Shown piece after piece: positions 1 through 6,688 of a stretch of DNA of 11,798 nt (the first letter of the stretch is position 1; every line of letters begins with the position of its first letter). The position numbers and the translations under genes were made by a program. Source of the stretch: Methylobacterium sp. GTDB lineage: Bacteria > Pseudomonadota > Alphaproteobacteria > Rhizobiales > Beijerinckiaceae. The DNA is taken from assembly GCA_020252865.1 (NCBI GenBank), contig JADCCH010000108.1:1-11798 (forward strand), in the 5' to 3' direction. Under the pieces are notes generated by a model, which saw nothing but the letters and a program-made list of their open reading frames with translations, was not told where the DNA came from and ran no database searches.

Positions 1-147
1 CTGGAGAAAATCCGAGACGCGGTCGAAGGCCTCGTTGTTCACGAGGATCGCGCCCAGCAGGGCCTGCTCCGCCTCCAGATTGTGCGGGGCGAGCCGCAAG
101 GGCTGTTCCGGCGTGCTGTCCGGGGCAAGGCGGGCGAGGGCAACCAT
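1..147 (-). CDS. dnaB: Replicative DNA helicase DnaB, N-terminal fragment (cut by window edge)
   Basis: This is the 5' end of the replicative helicase gene: 49 codons are visible and the rest lies beyond the left edge. The peptide opens MVALARLAPDS and contains PHNLEAEQALLGAIL followed by NNEAFDRVSDFLQ, the hallmark start of the DnaB N-terminal (primase-interacting) domain. DnaB is the hexameric ATP-driven helicase that unwinds DNA at the fork; its RecA-like motor is outside this window. I chose the ATG at 145-147 because it gives a family-typical short lead before PHNLEAEQ. The frame stays open for a while upstream without another ATG, and the ribosome binding site is weak (GGAAACG). The gene follows rplI on the same strand, a common bacterial order. 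A strong terminator at 299-326 separates the two, so dnaB probably has its own promoter in 148-298. Confidence 0.9.
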   Translation of the reverse strand, partial: MVALARLAPDSTPEQPLRLAPHNLEAEQALLGAILVNNEAFDRVSDFLQ

Positions 148-298
148 GGTGGTGATCGTTTCCGTCCGGATGTCCGGTCTCTTGCTTCGGTTCTGCGGCT
201 CTTCCGGGGATTGTTCGCGCCACGCGCCACGGCGGCCTGCCGATTGCCCGTCTCGCGATTCCCGCGCCGACTTCAGCAGAAGCGCAAAGGCCGCGAAC
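148..298 (-). other. dnaB upstream region
   Basis: This is the non-coding stretch between the rplI terminator and the dnaB start. It is GC-rich and I find no convincing -35/-10 pair, although the terminator just before it implies a dnaB promoter here. It contains one GANTC site (257-261). Two more GANTC sites lie just beyond the terminator at 338-342 and 350-354. The dnaB reading frame stays open through this stretch but has no better start codon or coding character that I can recognise. Confidence 0.4.
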
Positions 299-326
299 AA
301 AAAAGGCCCCCCGTTTCCGGGAGGCC
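299..326 (-). terminator. Intrinsic terminator after rplI
   Basis: Read on the minus strand this is a GC-rich hairpin. The arms are GGCC-T-CCCG and CGGG-G-GGCC: eight Watson-Crick pairs plus one U-G wobble, closed by a GAAA tetraloop. Six T residues (299-304) follow directly. This is a textbook Rho-independent terminator, about 90 nt downstream of the rplI stop. It should end the rpsF-rpsR-DUF2232-rplI transcript before dnaB. Confidence 0.9.
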
Positions 327-388
327 TGATGATGAGCGATTCACACAGTGATTCACAGGCAAAAAATATTCCCCGGGCGCTGTGCGTC

Positions 389-408
389 CTGCCGCTTGAG
401 TGCGGCAG
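389..408 (-). repeat. Perfect hairpin just downstream of the rplI stop
   Basis: CTGCCGC (389-395) and GCGGCAG (402-408) form a perfect 7-bp inverted repeat around a 6-nt loop, 7 nt past the rplI stop codon. No T-run follows, so it is probably not a terminator by itself. It may stabilise the 3' end of the message upstream of the true terminator at 299-326. Confidence 0.55.
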
Positions 409-415
409 AAAAGCC

Positions 416-982
416 TCAGAGCTCCGCGCCCGGACCGGCATCGGCAAGGGCCGCGCCGATCTCGAGGCCGAGATCGTCGAGGTTGTCCTCCTCGCGCGCC
501 AGAACATTCTCGCCGCGCGACTGGCGCTCGGCTTCTTCCGGTGAACGGGCGACGTTGATCGTCACGCCAACCGAGACTTCCGGGTGCAGGACGATCGAGA
601 CCTGATGCAGGCCGAGCGTCTTGATCGGCGTGTGGAGCGCCACCTGGCTGCGGTTTAGCGTGAAGCCGCCGGCGGTGACCACATCGGTGATGTCGCGCGC
701 GGAGACCGAACCATAGAGCACGCCCGATTCACCGGCCTGGCGGATGAGGGTGAAGCTCTGGCCATTGAGCTTGCCGCCCACGGCCTCCGCGTCCTTTTTG
801 CGGGCGAGGTTGCTGGCTTCGAGCTGGGCGCGCTCGGCGGCGAATTTCGACTTGTTCGCTTCGGTCGCGCGGAGCGCCTTGTGGCGCGGGAGAAGGAAGT
901 TGCGGGCATAGCCGTCCTTCACCTTCACCACATCGCCCATCTGGCCCAGCTTGGCCACGCGTTCGAGGAGAATCACTTCCAT
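416..982 (-). CDS. rplI: 50S ribosomal protein L9
   Basis: L9 of the large ribosomal subunit binds 23S rRNA near the base of the L1 stalk and helps maintain reading frame. The N-terminal signature is complete: [14 protein letters not shown], then [17 protein letters not shown] (roughly residues 16-32). A connecting helix rich in Ala, Lys and Glu follows, then the C-terminal domain with [12 protein letters not shown] and [12 protein letters not shown]. The protein has 188 residues against about 149 in E. coli. The extra ~40 residues form an acidic, Glu/Asp-rich tail that starts after about residue 146 and ends GPGAEL; such tails are frequent in alphaproteobacterial L9. The ATG has a CGGAGC ribosome binding site upstream. 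It is the last gene of the ribosomal operon, 51 nt after the DUF2232 gene. Confidence 0.97.
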   Translation of the reverse strand: MEVILLERVAKLGQMGDVVKVKDGYARNFLLPRHKALRATEANKSKFAAERAQLEASNLARKKDAEAVGGKLNGQSFTLIRQAGESGVLYGSVSARDITDVVTAGGFTLNRSQVALHTPIKTLGLHQVSIVLHPEVSVGVTINVARSPEEAERQSRGENVLAREEDNLDDLGLEIGAALADAGPGAEL

Positions 983-1033
983 GGTCTTTGCTCCGTTTGA
1001 GGTCGTCTTGTCCGGGGTTGAGGTTAAGCGGTC

Positions 1034-1966
1034 TCAGCGCTTGCGGTTGCGCAGGTCGAGAAGGTGATCGGCCACGCCGACGCCCACGAGGAGCAGGGCC
1101 GGCAGACCGAAAATGAAGATCGAGCCCCAGGCTGCCGCCAGCAGCAGCCCGCGGCCATTCTGGCCGGCAAGGCGGACATGCAGCACCGCGAGGCCCTGAA
1201 GCATCAGCAGGAAACCAAGTCCCAAGGCGAGGATTTCCGCGAAGACACCGGTATAGCCATCCAACATGCCGATCAGCAGCGCGGCACCGAACAGGATGAG
1301 GCTGCCACCTGGCAGGCGGAACCCGTTGAAGGCGGGCTTCACATAGATCATCCGGCCCGAACGCTCTGCCACCATCGCACCGAAGGCCGCGCTCATCACC
1401 AGCGTCACGATGATGATGAGACCGGAAAACGGCAGCATGATCGACGCCATCAGTTCGACGACCCGGTTGAAAGTTGCGGGGTCCGCCAGCGCCGGGTTGC
1501 CGGGGACGGACATGACCCGCAGGCCATCGGCCACGAACTCACGCAGACGCGACATGAAGCGGGTATAATCCGGCTCCAACCAGAGTGAAGAGACGACGAT
1601 CACCATCGCGAGATAGCCAGCCATGACGAGCGCGAGTTGGCCGGTGACGATGCCGTCGCGGCGGATATCCCGATCCGGCGCGTCAAAGGCACGCGCGGCC
1701 GCCGCAGGGATGACAAAGGCCGGCAAGGCGAAAAGGGTGGCGAAGGCCATCGCGGCGCGATTGCCGGTGGTAAGGTCGATCAGGATCGCGCCGAACAATC
1801 CGGCAAGGGCGCCTGCCAATGCGTGCCAGCCAAAGCTCGTGATGAAAAGCGGCAGTGGCGCCACGAGAAACAGGAAGGCGAGCGAAACCATGCCAGGCGT
1901 GAGCATCCCAGAGAGGAGCGCCGAAGCAAAGCCCGCAAGGCCTGCCAGAAGGAGAATCTGCGGCAT
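1034..1966 (-). CDS. DUF2232 family polytopic inner-membrane protein
   Basis: This is a 310-residue, very hydrophobic protein with about eight or nine predicted transmembrane helices, by eye near residues 3-20, 25-43, 47-66, 71-90, 108-128, 170-195, 220-238, 240-262 and 270-298. It ends in a basic tail (DLRNRKR). It has no obvious catalytic motif. Family assignment rests on the overall hydrophobic pattern and its position: a DUF2232 protein sits between rpsR and rplI in many Hyphomicrobiales. Its function is unknown; related DUF2232/YybS-like proteins are sometimes described as transporter-like, but nothing here proves a substrate. Translation probably starts at the ATG at 1964-1966, behind a weak GAGAC site. 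A terminator-like hairpin lies upstream (2135-2156), so its expression and that of rplI may be attenuated or driven by an internal promoter in 1967-2134. Confidence 0.8.
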   Translation of the reverse strand: MPQILLLAGLAGFASALLSGMLTPGMVSLAFLFLVAPLPLFITSFGWHALAGALAGLFGAILIDLTTGNRAAMAFATLFALPAFVIPAAAARAFDAPDRDIRRDGIVTGQLALVMAGYLAMVIVVSSLWLEPDYTRFMSRLREFVADGLRVMSVPGNPALADPATFNRVVELMASIMLPFSGLIIIVTLVMSAAFGAMVAERSGRMIYVKPAFNGFRLPGGSLILFGAALLIGMLDGYTGVFAEILALGLGFLLMLQGLAVLHVRLAGQNGRGLLLAAAWGSIFIFGLPALLLVGVGVADHLLDLRNRKR

Positions 1967-2134
1967 CGTCTCGTTGTCCCGAAACCGGATTTCCGGCGGT
2001 TAGAAGCGGAAAGCGCGTGAGGCGGCGGCGTTCCGTTTCAGCGGATCCGGGCGGATTTTAACCGGCCGGACGACTGACCAGGAGCATTTTCAGGCGAAGG
2101 GCTGCCGTTTCGCATGAAGAAAATGCGCTGGGAC
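1967..2134 (-). other. Spacer upstream of DUF2232
   Basis: This is non-coding between the rpsR terminator hairpins and the DUF2232 start. It holds a weak 5-bp inverted repeat (CGCAT/ATGCG within 2111-2127) and short A/T-rich patches. A promoter would be expected here if the upstream terminator is efficient, but I cannot identify convincing -35/-10 boxes. Confidence 0.35.
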
Positions 2135-2156
2135 AAAACAGAGGCGGAAGCCTCTG
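2135..2156 (-). terminator. Intrinsic terminator or attenuator after rpsR
   Basis: Read on the minus strand, CAGAGGC-TTCC-GCCTCTG forms a perfect 7-bp stem with a 4-nt loop, followed at once by TTTTG (T-run 2135-2138). It lies about 65 nt past the rpsR stop. It should terminate, or partly attenuate, transcription between rpsR and DUF2232-rplI, separating S6/S18 output from L9. The short T-run suggests incomplete termination. Confidence 0.75.
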
Positions 2157-2163
2157 GCCTCGA

Positions 2164-2195
2164 AACCGGCGAGCAGGCCCGCCGGTTCTGTTTTT
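2164..2195 (+). terminator. Hairpin with a plus-strand T-run, back-to-back with the rpsR terminator
   Basis: AACCGGCG (2164-2171) and CGCCGGTT (2180-2187) make a perfect 8-bp stem with an 8-nt loop. On the plus strand CTG and then five T residues follow (2191-2195), which is terminator geometry for plus-strand transcription. On the minus strand no T-run follows, so there it is only a hairpin preceding the terminator at 2135-2156. No plus-strand gene is visible to its left; it may stop antisense transcription into rpsR. Confidence 0.55.
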
Positions 2196-2220
2196 CAGCA
2201 GGCGGCCGAAGCCGTTGCCA

Positions 2221-2457
2221 TCACTTGATCACGAAGGGAAGCAGGCCGAGGAAACGGGCGCGCTTGATCGCCTGGGCGAGGTCGCGCTGCTTCTTCGCCG
2301 AGACCGCCGTGATGCGGGAAGGGACGATCTTGCCCCGCTCCGAGATGTAGCGCGAGAGGAGTTTCACGTCCTTGTAATCGATCTTCGGGGCGCCATTGCC
2401 GGTGAACGGGCAGGACTTGCGGCGGCGGAAGAACGGGCGGCGTGCGGGCTGGCTCAT
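2221..2457 (-). CDS. rpsR: 30S ribosomal protein S18
   Basis: S18 of the small subunit forms a heterodimer with S6 and binds the central domain of 16S rRNA at the platform. The 78-residue product has the family core: RRKSCPF near the N-terminus, [18 protein letters not shown] in the middle, then [11 protein letters not shown] and the final [13 protein letters not shown]. Length matches the family (about 75-82). I chose the ATG at 2455-2457. An in-frame TTG lies directly before it, but the ATG shares its A with the rpsF TGA stop (TGATG) and has a strong GGAGGAAG site a few bases upstream. This one-base overlap implies translational coupling, fitting the 1:1 S6:S18 complex. Confidence 0.97.
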   Translation of the reverse strand: MSQPARRPFFRRRKSCPFTGNGAPKIDYKDVKLLSRYISERGKIVPSRITAVSAKKQRDLAQAIKRARFLGLLPFVIK

Positions 2458-2879
2458 CAAACTTCCTCCTCGGCGACATCATCCACAACCGCATCTTCCC
2501 GGTCACGGCGGCGGGGGCGGTCATCGCGGCCGCCACGGTCGTCGTCGCGATCCCGGTCGCGGCGCTGCAGCATCACGGAGGGGCCATCCTCGAGCGACTC
2601 GACCTTCACGGTCATGAAGCGGAGAATGTCTTCGGAAATGCGCATCTGGCGCTCCATCTCGGCCACGGCAGCGGCCGGAGCGTCGATGTTCAACAGCGCA
2701 TAATGCGCCTTGCGGTTCTTATTGATGCGGAATGCGAGGGGTTTCAGCCCCCAGTATTCCACCTTGGTCACCGCGCCGCCCTTCTGCTCGATGACGGACT
2801 TGTAGGTCTCGGTCATCGCTTCGACCTGCTGGGCCGTGACGTCCTGGCGCGCCAGGAACACGTGCTCGTAAAAAGCCAT
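2457..2879 (-). CDS. rpsF: 30S ribosomal protein S6
   Basis: S6 is a small-subunit protein that joins the platform together with S18. The 140-residue product begins [13 protein letters not shown] and carries the ferredoxin-like S6 core, with [14 protein letters not shown] followed by [12 protein letters not shown], and [15 protein letters not shown]. The last ~35-39 residues are a low-complexity tail of alternating Arg and Asp turning acidic at the end (VAEEEV), replacing the short Glu tail of E. coli S6. AGAAGG lies 8 nt before the ATG. It is the first gene of the rpsF-rpsR-DUF2232-rplI operon and has a long, structured leader (2880 to about 3060), which in many bacteria is the site of S6:S18 autoregulation. 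Confidence 0.97.
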   Translation of the reverse strand: MAFYEHVFLARQDVTAQQVEAMTETYKSVIEQKGGAVTKVEYWGLKPLAFRINKNRKAHYALLNIDAPAAAVAEMERQMRISEDILRFMTVKVESLEDGPSVMLQRRDRDRDDDRGGRDDRPRRRDREDAVVDDVAEEEV

Positions 2880-3212
2880 TGCTTCTGCCTTCTCTCATGC
2901 CCGTTGCGGGCGCTTCTCCCCTCTGGCGCGAAGCCCTTCGAGCCGATGGAAGGCTCGATCCGTTCACGAAGGCGTTGACACGGGAGACCGAGGTTCGAGA
3001 ACCCCTGCCGGCGCAAACCGGCTCTCCGTTCAGCCACCGGCCATCGGGGAAGACGCCTGCATACAGAAATTCTCGCAGCGCACAAGGATTTTCGCGGCCA
3101 AAACAGACGGTTTCGAGCCATGCACCGGCTTGACTTCGCCCTTTTCGCCACGCATTGCCGCGCGGGGACGGGCCAGGCAGGCCGCAGGAATGATTGAACG
3201 AGGCTTTCCAGC
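2880..3212. promoter_or_regulatory. Divergent intergenic region between rpsF and fabD
   Basis: These 333 bp hold no convincing gene. The rpsF-proximal half could fold as an mRNA leader. Inverted repeats are CGAGCC (2939-2944) with GGCTCG (2952-2957); GGTTC-GA-GAACC (2992-3003); and GCCGG/CCGGC arms around 3007-3022. Possible -35 boxes for the plus strand are TTGACA at 2975-2980 and TTGACT at 3130-3135, but neither has a good -10 at 16-18 bp. Promoters for both operons must lie here or overlap it, because both flanking genes point outward. Confidence 0.55.
3058..3085 (-). promoter_or_regulatory. Candidate rpsF operon promoter
   Basis: On the minus strand TTGTGC (3080-3085) and TATGCA (3058-3063) are separated by 16 bp within the only A/T-rich patch of the region. 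This is a plausible but imperfect sigma-70-type promoter. It would give an rpsF leader of about 170 nt. Alphaproteobacterial -10 elements are loose, so this is a suggestion only. Confidence 0.3.
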
Positions 3213-4151
3213 ATGAGCAAGACCGCTTTCCTTTTCCCCGGTCAGGGCAGCCAGGCCGTCGGCATGGGCAAGTCGCTGGCAGAAAACTTCGCTCCGGCGC
3301 GTGCGGTGTTCGACGAGGTGGATGCCGCGCTCGGCCAGAAATTGTCCGCGCTCATGTTCGAGGGGCCGGAGGATCGGTTGACGCTCACCGCCAATGCGCA
3401 GCCGGCCTTGATGGCGGTGTCGCTGGCGGTGATCCGCACGCTCGAAGCGGAGAAGGGTCTTGATCTGGCGAAGGCCGCGAGCTTCGTCGCGGGCCATTCG
3501 CTGGGCGAATATTCCGCGCTCGCCGCCGCCGGCGCACTGACGATCTCGGATACGGCGAAGCTCCTGCGCATCCGCGGCGACGCGATGCAGGCCGCCGTGC
3601 CGGTGGGGCAGGGCGCGATGTGCGCGCTGACCGGCGCGGAATGGGACCTCGCGAGCGAAATCGCCAAAGAAGCCGCGCAGGGCGAGGTCTGTGACGTTGC
3701 CAATGACAATGGCGGCGGGCAGGTCGTGCTTTCCGGCCACAAGGGCGCGCTCGCTCGCGCGATCGAGATCGCCAAGGCCAGGGGCGTGAAGCGCGCGCTG
3801 CCGCTGCCCGTCTCCGCGCCGTTCCATTCCTCACTGATGCAGCCGGCCGCGGAGCGCATGCGCGAGGCACTCGCGGGTGCTGCCATCCGGTCGCCGAAGG
3901 TGCCGGTGGTCGCCAATGTCGTCGCCGGGCCGGTGTCCGACCCCGAGGAAATCCGCAAGAACCTCGTCACGCAGGTCACCGGCTCGGTGCGCTGGCGCGA
4001 GAGCATGATCTGGCTCGGCACCAACGGCGTGACGCGCTTCGTGGAATGCGGCTCGGGCAAGGTGCTCGCGGGGCTCGCGAAGCGCGCGGTGGTCGGAGCC
4101 GAGGCGATGAGCATTGGTTCGGCGGATGATGTTTCTGCCTATTCGACCTGA
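3213..4151 (+). CDS. fabD: Malonyl-CoA:ACP transacylase FabD
   Basis: FabD moves the malonyl group from malonyl-CoA to holo-ACP, supplying the extender unit for fatty-acid synthesis in the cytoplasm. The 312-residue protein matches the family length. It has FPGQGSQ at residues 8-14 (oxyanion-hole Gln11), the nucleophile elbow GHSLGEYSA with Ser96, the malonate-binding Arg121 in RIRGDAMQ, and the catalytic His205 in APFHSS. All key residues are present. The ATG follows a GAGG ribosome binding site (around 3199-3203). It is the first gene of a fabD-fabG-acpP-fabF cluster and ends 12 nt before fabG, so the two are probably cotranscribed. Confidence 0.97.
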   Translation: MSKTAFLFPGQGSQAVGMGKSLAENFAPARAVFDEVDAALGQKLSALMFEGPEDRLTLTANAQPALMAVSLAVIRTLEAEKGLDLAKAASFVAGHSLGEYSALAAAGALTISDTAKLLRIRGDAMQAAVPVGQGAMCALTGAEWDLASEIAKEAAQGEVCDVANDNGGGQVVLSGHKGALARAIEIAKARGVKRALPLPVSAPFHSSLMQPAAERMREALAGAAIRSPKVPVVANVVAGPVSDPEEIRKNLVTQVTGSVRWRESMIWLGTNGVTRFVECGSGKVLAGLAKRAVVGAEAMSIGSADDVSAYST

Positions 4152-4163
4152 CAGGAGACTTCC

Positions 4164-4901
4164 ATGTTCGATCTTTCCGGAAAATTCGCGCTGGTCACCG
4201 GCGCCTCGGGTGGCATCGGCAGTTCGATCGCGGAAGCGCTGCACGCGCAGGGCGCGACGGTCTGCCTCTCGGGCACGCGGCGCGAGGCGCTCGATGCGCT
4301 CGCGGCGAAACTCGGCAGCCGCACGCATGTCGTGACCGCCAACCTCTCGGATCGCGCCTCTGTGGAAGCGTTGGTGCCCGAAGCCGAGAAGGCGCTTGGA
4401 GGGCTCGATATCCTCGTGAACAATGCCGGCATCACCCGCGACAACCTCTTCATGCGCATGAAGGACGAGGAATGGGATCAAGTTCTCGCCGTGAACCTCA
4501 CCTCGTCGTTCCTTCTCGCCCGCGCGGCCGTGAAGGGCATGATGAAGCGCCGCTTCGGCCGCATCATCGGCATTACCTCGGTCGTCGGCGTCACCGGCAA
4601 TCCGGGGCAGGCGAATTACTGCGCGGCCAAGGCCGGCATGATCGGCATGACGAAGAGCCTCGCCGCAGAAGTCGCGAGCCGGGGCATCACGGTCAATTGC
4701 GTGGCGCCGGGCTTCATCGAAAGCGCGATGACGGATGCGCTGAACGAAAAACAGCGCGAGGCGATCATGGCCTCGATTCCGGCGGGCCGCATGGGCACGG
4801 GCGCGGAAATCGCGAGCGCCGTGGCCTATCTCGCCTCCGTGGAAGCCGCTTACGTCAACGGGCAGACGTTGCACGTCAATGGCGGCATGGCGCGCATCTG
4901 A
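4164..4901 (+). CDS. fabG: 3-oxoacyl-ACP reductase FabG
   Basis: FabG is an NADPH-dependent ketoreductase that carries out the first reduction of each fatty-acid elongation cycle on ACP-bound substrates. The 245-residue protein is a classical short-chain dehydrogenase. It has a Rossmann glycine motif TGASGGIG (12-19), NNAG (86-89), and the catalytic set Asn111, Ser139, Tyr152 and Lys156 (YCAAK). LAAEVASRGITVN and NGQTLHVNGGM near the C-terminus are typical of FabG rather than generic SDRs. AGGAG sits just before the ATG. Its place between fabD and acpP confirms the assignment. Confidence 0.97.
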   Translation: MFDLSGKFALVTGASGGIGSSIAEALHAQGATVCLSGTRREALDALAAKLGSRTHVVTANLSDRASVEALVPEAEKALGGLDILVNNAGITRDNLFMRMKDEEWDQVLAVNLTSSFLLARAAVKGMMKRRFGRIIGITSVVGVTGNPGQANYCAAKAGMIGMTKSLAAEVASRGITVNCVAPGFIESAMTDALNEKQREAIMASIPAGRMGTGAEIASAVAYLASVEAAYVNGQTLHVNGGMARI

Positions 4902-5057
4902 GCCATCCTCCCGGGAAATCCCCGAGTTTGGTTGCACCGCAACGTTGACATTCCTTTCCCAATCCTGAAAGGGAAGTCCCGGTTGCGACGCGCTTCACCA
5001 GAGAGTGGGGCTGTGCGCACGGGGGTATTCTTAAGTCAGAACAGAGAAGGTTTAGCC
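4902..5057 (+). promoter_or_regulatory. acpP upstream region
   Basis: This 156-bp gap precedes acpP, the widest gap in the fab cluster, and suggests that acpP has its own promoter or leader, as is common for this highly expressed gene. A perfect TTGACA lies at 4945-4950, but no good -10 is found 16-18 bp later. TATTCT at 5026-5031 resembles a -10 but lacks a -35. CCTTTC (4953-4958) and GAAAGG (4967-4972) form a 6-bp inverted repeat without a T-run. The acpP ribosome binding site AGAAGG is at 5045-5050. No coding sequence is convincing here. Confidence 0.4.
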
Positions 5058-5294
5058 ATGAGCGATGTCGCCGAGCGCGTGAAGAAGATCGTGATCGAGC
5101 ATCTCAGCGTCGATGCGGACAAGGTTGTCGAAGGCGCGAACTTCATCGACGATCTGGGCGCGGACAGCCTCGACACCGTCGAGCTGGTGATGGCGTTCGA
5201 AGAAGAATTCGGCGTCGAGATCCCGGATGACGCCGCCGAGACGATCCAGACGGTCGGCGACGCGGTGAAATTCCTCGAGAAGAACGCGGCCTGA
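5058..5294 (+). CDS. acpP: Acyl carrier protein
   Basis: ACP is the small acidic protein that carries growing acyl chains on a 4'-phosphopantetheine arm. The 78-residue product starts [16 protein letters not shown] and has the modification motif [11 protein letters not shown] with Ser37 as the attachment site. Helix II continues as [14 protein letters not shown], which is nearly universal. The frame is open further upstream, to about 4932. I chose the ATG at 5058 because it gives the canonical N-terminus and length and has AGAAGG 7 nt before it. It is followed 13 nt later by fabF, the condensing enzyme that uses it. Confidence 0.98.
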   Translation: MSDVAERVKKIVIEHLSVDADKVVEGANFIDDLGADSLDTVELVMAFEEEFGVEIPDDAAETIQTVGDAVKFLEKNAA

Positions 5295-5307
5295 CGGCGC
5301 CGGCCCC

Positions 5308-6573
5308 ATGCTGCGCCGGGTTGTCATCACGGGTCTGGGAATGGTCACGCCGCATGGTTGCGGCGTGGAACCGACCTGGAAAAACGTGCTGGCGGGGCGC
5401 TCTGCGGCCCGGTCGGTCGAGCATTTCGAGGTTTCCGATCTTCCGGCGCGCATTGCCTGCCAGATCCCGCGTGGAAATGGCGCAGGCGAATTCAACCCCG
5501 ACGACTGGATGGACCCGAAGGACCAGCGCCGCGTCGATCCGTTCATCGTCTATGCGATGGCCGCGGCGAAACAGGCGCTGGACGATGCCCGCTGGCACCC
5601 ATCCACGCCCGAAGAACAGAACACCACCGGCGTCATCATCGGCTCCGGCATCGGCGGCATAGAGGGCATCAGCGAAACGGCCCTGCTTCTGGCCGAGAAG
5701 GGCCCGCGCCGCGTCTCCCCCTTCTTCATTCCAGGCCGGCTGATCAATCTCGCCTCGGGCTATGTCTCCATTGCCCATGGGCTCAAGGGTCCGAACCATT
5801 CGGTTGTCACCGCCTGTTCCACCGGCGCGCATGCCATCGGCGACGGCGCGCGGATGATCGCGCTCGGCGATGCCGATGTGATGGTCGCGGGAGGTGCGGA
5901 ATCGCCGGTTTCGCGCATTTCGCTTGCGGGCTTCGCGGCCTGCCGTGCCTTGTCCACCCGCTTCAACGATACTCCGGAAAAGGCCTCGCGCCCCTACGAC
6001 ACGGATCGCGATGGCTTCGTGATGGGCGAGGGTGCCGGCGTGGTGGTGCTCGAGGAACTCGATCATGCCAAGGCCCGTGGCGCTGCCATCTATGCCGAGG
6101 TGATCGGCTACGGCATGTCTGGCGATGCCTATCACATCACCTCGCCCAGCGAGGATGGCGATGGCGCCTTCCGCTGCATGCAGGCGGCGCTGAAGCGTGC
6201 GGGCCTTTCGGCTGGCGAAATCGATTACATCAACGCGCACGGCACTTCGACGCCCCTGGGCGACGAAATCGAATTGCGCGCGGCCGAGCGGCTGCTCGGC
6301 AACCAGGCAGGGCGCGTCTCGATGTCTTCCACGAAAGCCGCCATCGGCCACCTGTTGGGTGCCGCAGGCGCGGTGGAGGCGATCTTCACGGCGCTGGCGA
6401 TCCGGGATCAGGTCGCGCCGCCTACCATCAATCTCGACAATCCGTCGGTGGAAACACCGATTGATCTCGTTCCGCACCAGGCCCGCAAGCGCGAGATCAA
6501 CGTGGCGCTGTCGAACTCGTTCGGTTTCGGCGGCACCAATGCCTCGCTGGTCCTGCGTCGCCATGCGTCGTGA
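5308..6573 (+). CDS. fabF: 3-oxoacyl-ACP synthase II FabF
   Basis: FabF (KAS II) condenses malonyl-ACP with acyl-ACP to extend the chain by two carbons; in E. coli it also controls the C16 to C18 unsaturated step. The 421-residue thiolase-fold protein has the complete Cys-His-His triad: Cys170 in VTACSTGAH, His311 in NAHGTSTPLGD and His348 in IGHLLGAAGA. The gating and glycine-rich loop NSFGFGGTNAS is at the C-terminus. It starts RRVVITGLGMVTP, the normal family beginning. No clear ribosome binding site lies in the 13-nt gap after acpP, so translation may depend on reinitiation from acpP. Confidence 0.97.
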   Translation: MLRRVVITGLGMVTPHGCGVEPTWKNVLAGRSAARSVEHFEVSDLPARIACQIPRGNGAGEFNPDDWMDPKDQRRVDPFIVYAMAAAKQALDDARWHPSTPEEQNTTGVIIGSGIGGIEGISETALLLAEKGPRRVSPFFIPGRLINLASGYVSIAHGLKGPNHSVVTACSTGAHAIGDGARMIALGDADVMVAGGAESPVSRISLAGFAACRALSTRFNDTPEKASRPYDTDRDGFVMGEGAGVVVLEELDHAKARGAAIYAEVIGYGMSGDAYHITSPSEDGDGAFRCMQAALKRAGLSAGEIDYINAHGTSTPLGDEIELRAAERLLGNQAGRVSMSSTKAAIGHLLGAAGAVEAIFTALAIRDQVAPPTINLDNPSVETPIDLVPHQARKREINVALSNSFGFGGTNASLVLRRHAS

Positions 6574-6608
6574 GCCTCAACCCGGCTTTCGCCATAATCC
6601 TGCGCAAG

Positions 6609-6688
6609 AAGGAGGCGTCGAGCGCGCCGTGTTCCGTTGGCCGCTTCGAAATGTCCGCATTGGCGCGGACCCTGCGAGCCCGGCATGA
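6609..6688 (+). other. Possible leader ORF upstream of mltG
   Basis: In the fabF-mltG gap a near-perfect AAGGAGG (6609-6615) has no start codon at the usual distance in the mltG frame. The first candidate is a GTG at 6629-6631, 13 nt downstream. It opens a 19-codon frame (MFRWPLRNVRIG...) that stops at TGA 6686-6688, overlapping the mltG ATG as ATGA. This could be a translated leader coupled to mltG. The spacing is longer than ideal, and the match could be chance. Confidence 0.25.

Noticed and set aside
338..357. DnaA boxes near dnaB
   Set aside because: The repeats differ from TTATCCACA at two and three positions and lack the spread of further boxes and the AT-rich unwinding element expected of an origin.
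1064..1588. Plus-strand open frame opposite the DUF2232 gene
   Set aside because: It is very rich in His, Gln, Arg and Glu, as expected for the antisense of a hydrophobic membrane protein; it has no ribosome binding site or domain.
3831..4937. Long minus-strand open frame opposite fabD and fabG
   Set aside because: Composition and position are those of an antisense shadow; both plus-strand genes have complete catalytic residues.
4932..5057. N-terminal extension of acpP
   Set aside because: The frame is open, but the extension is unlike any ACP, and the ATG at 5058 has a good ribosome binding site and gives the canonical 78-residue protein.
5143..6564. Long open frame (473 codons) on the minus strand opposite acpP and fabF
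   Set aside because: It covers two well-supported genes in antisense, shows no domain, and has an Arg/His-rich shadow composition.
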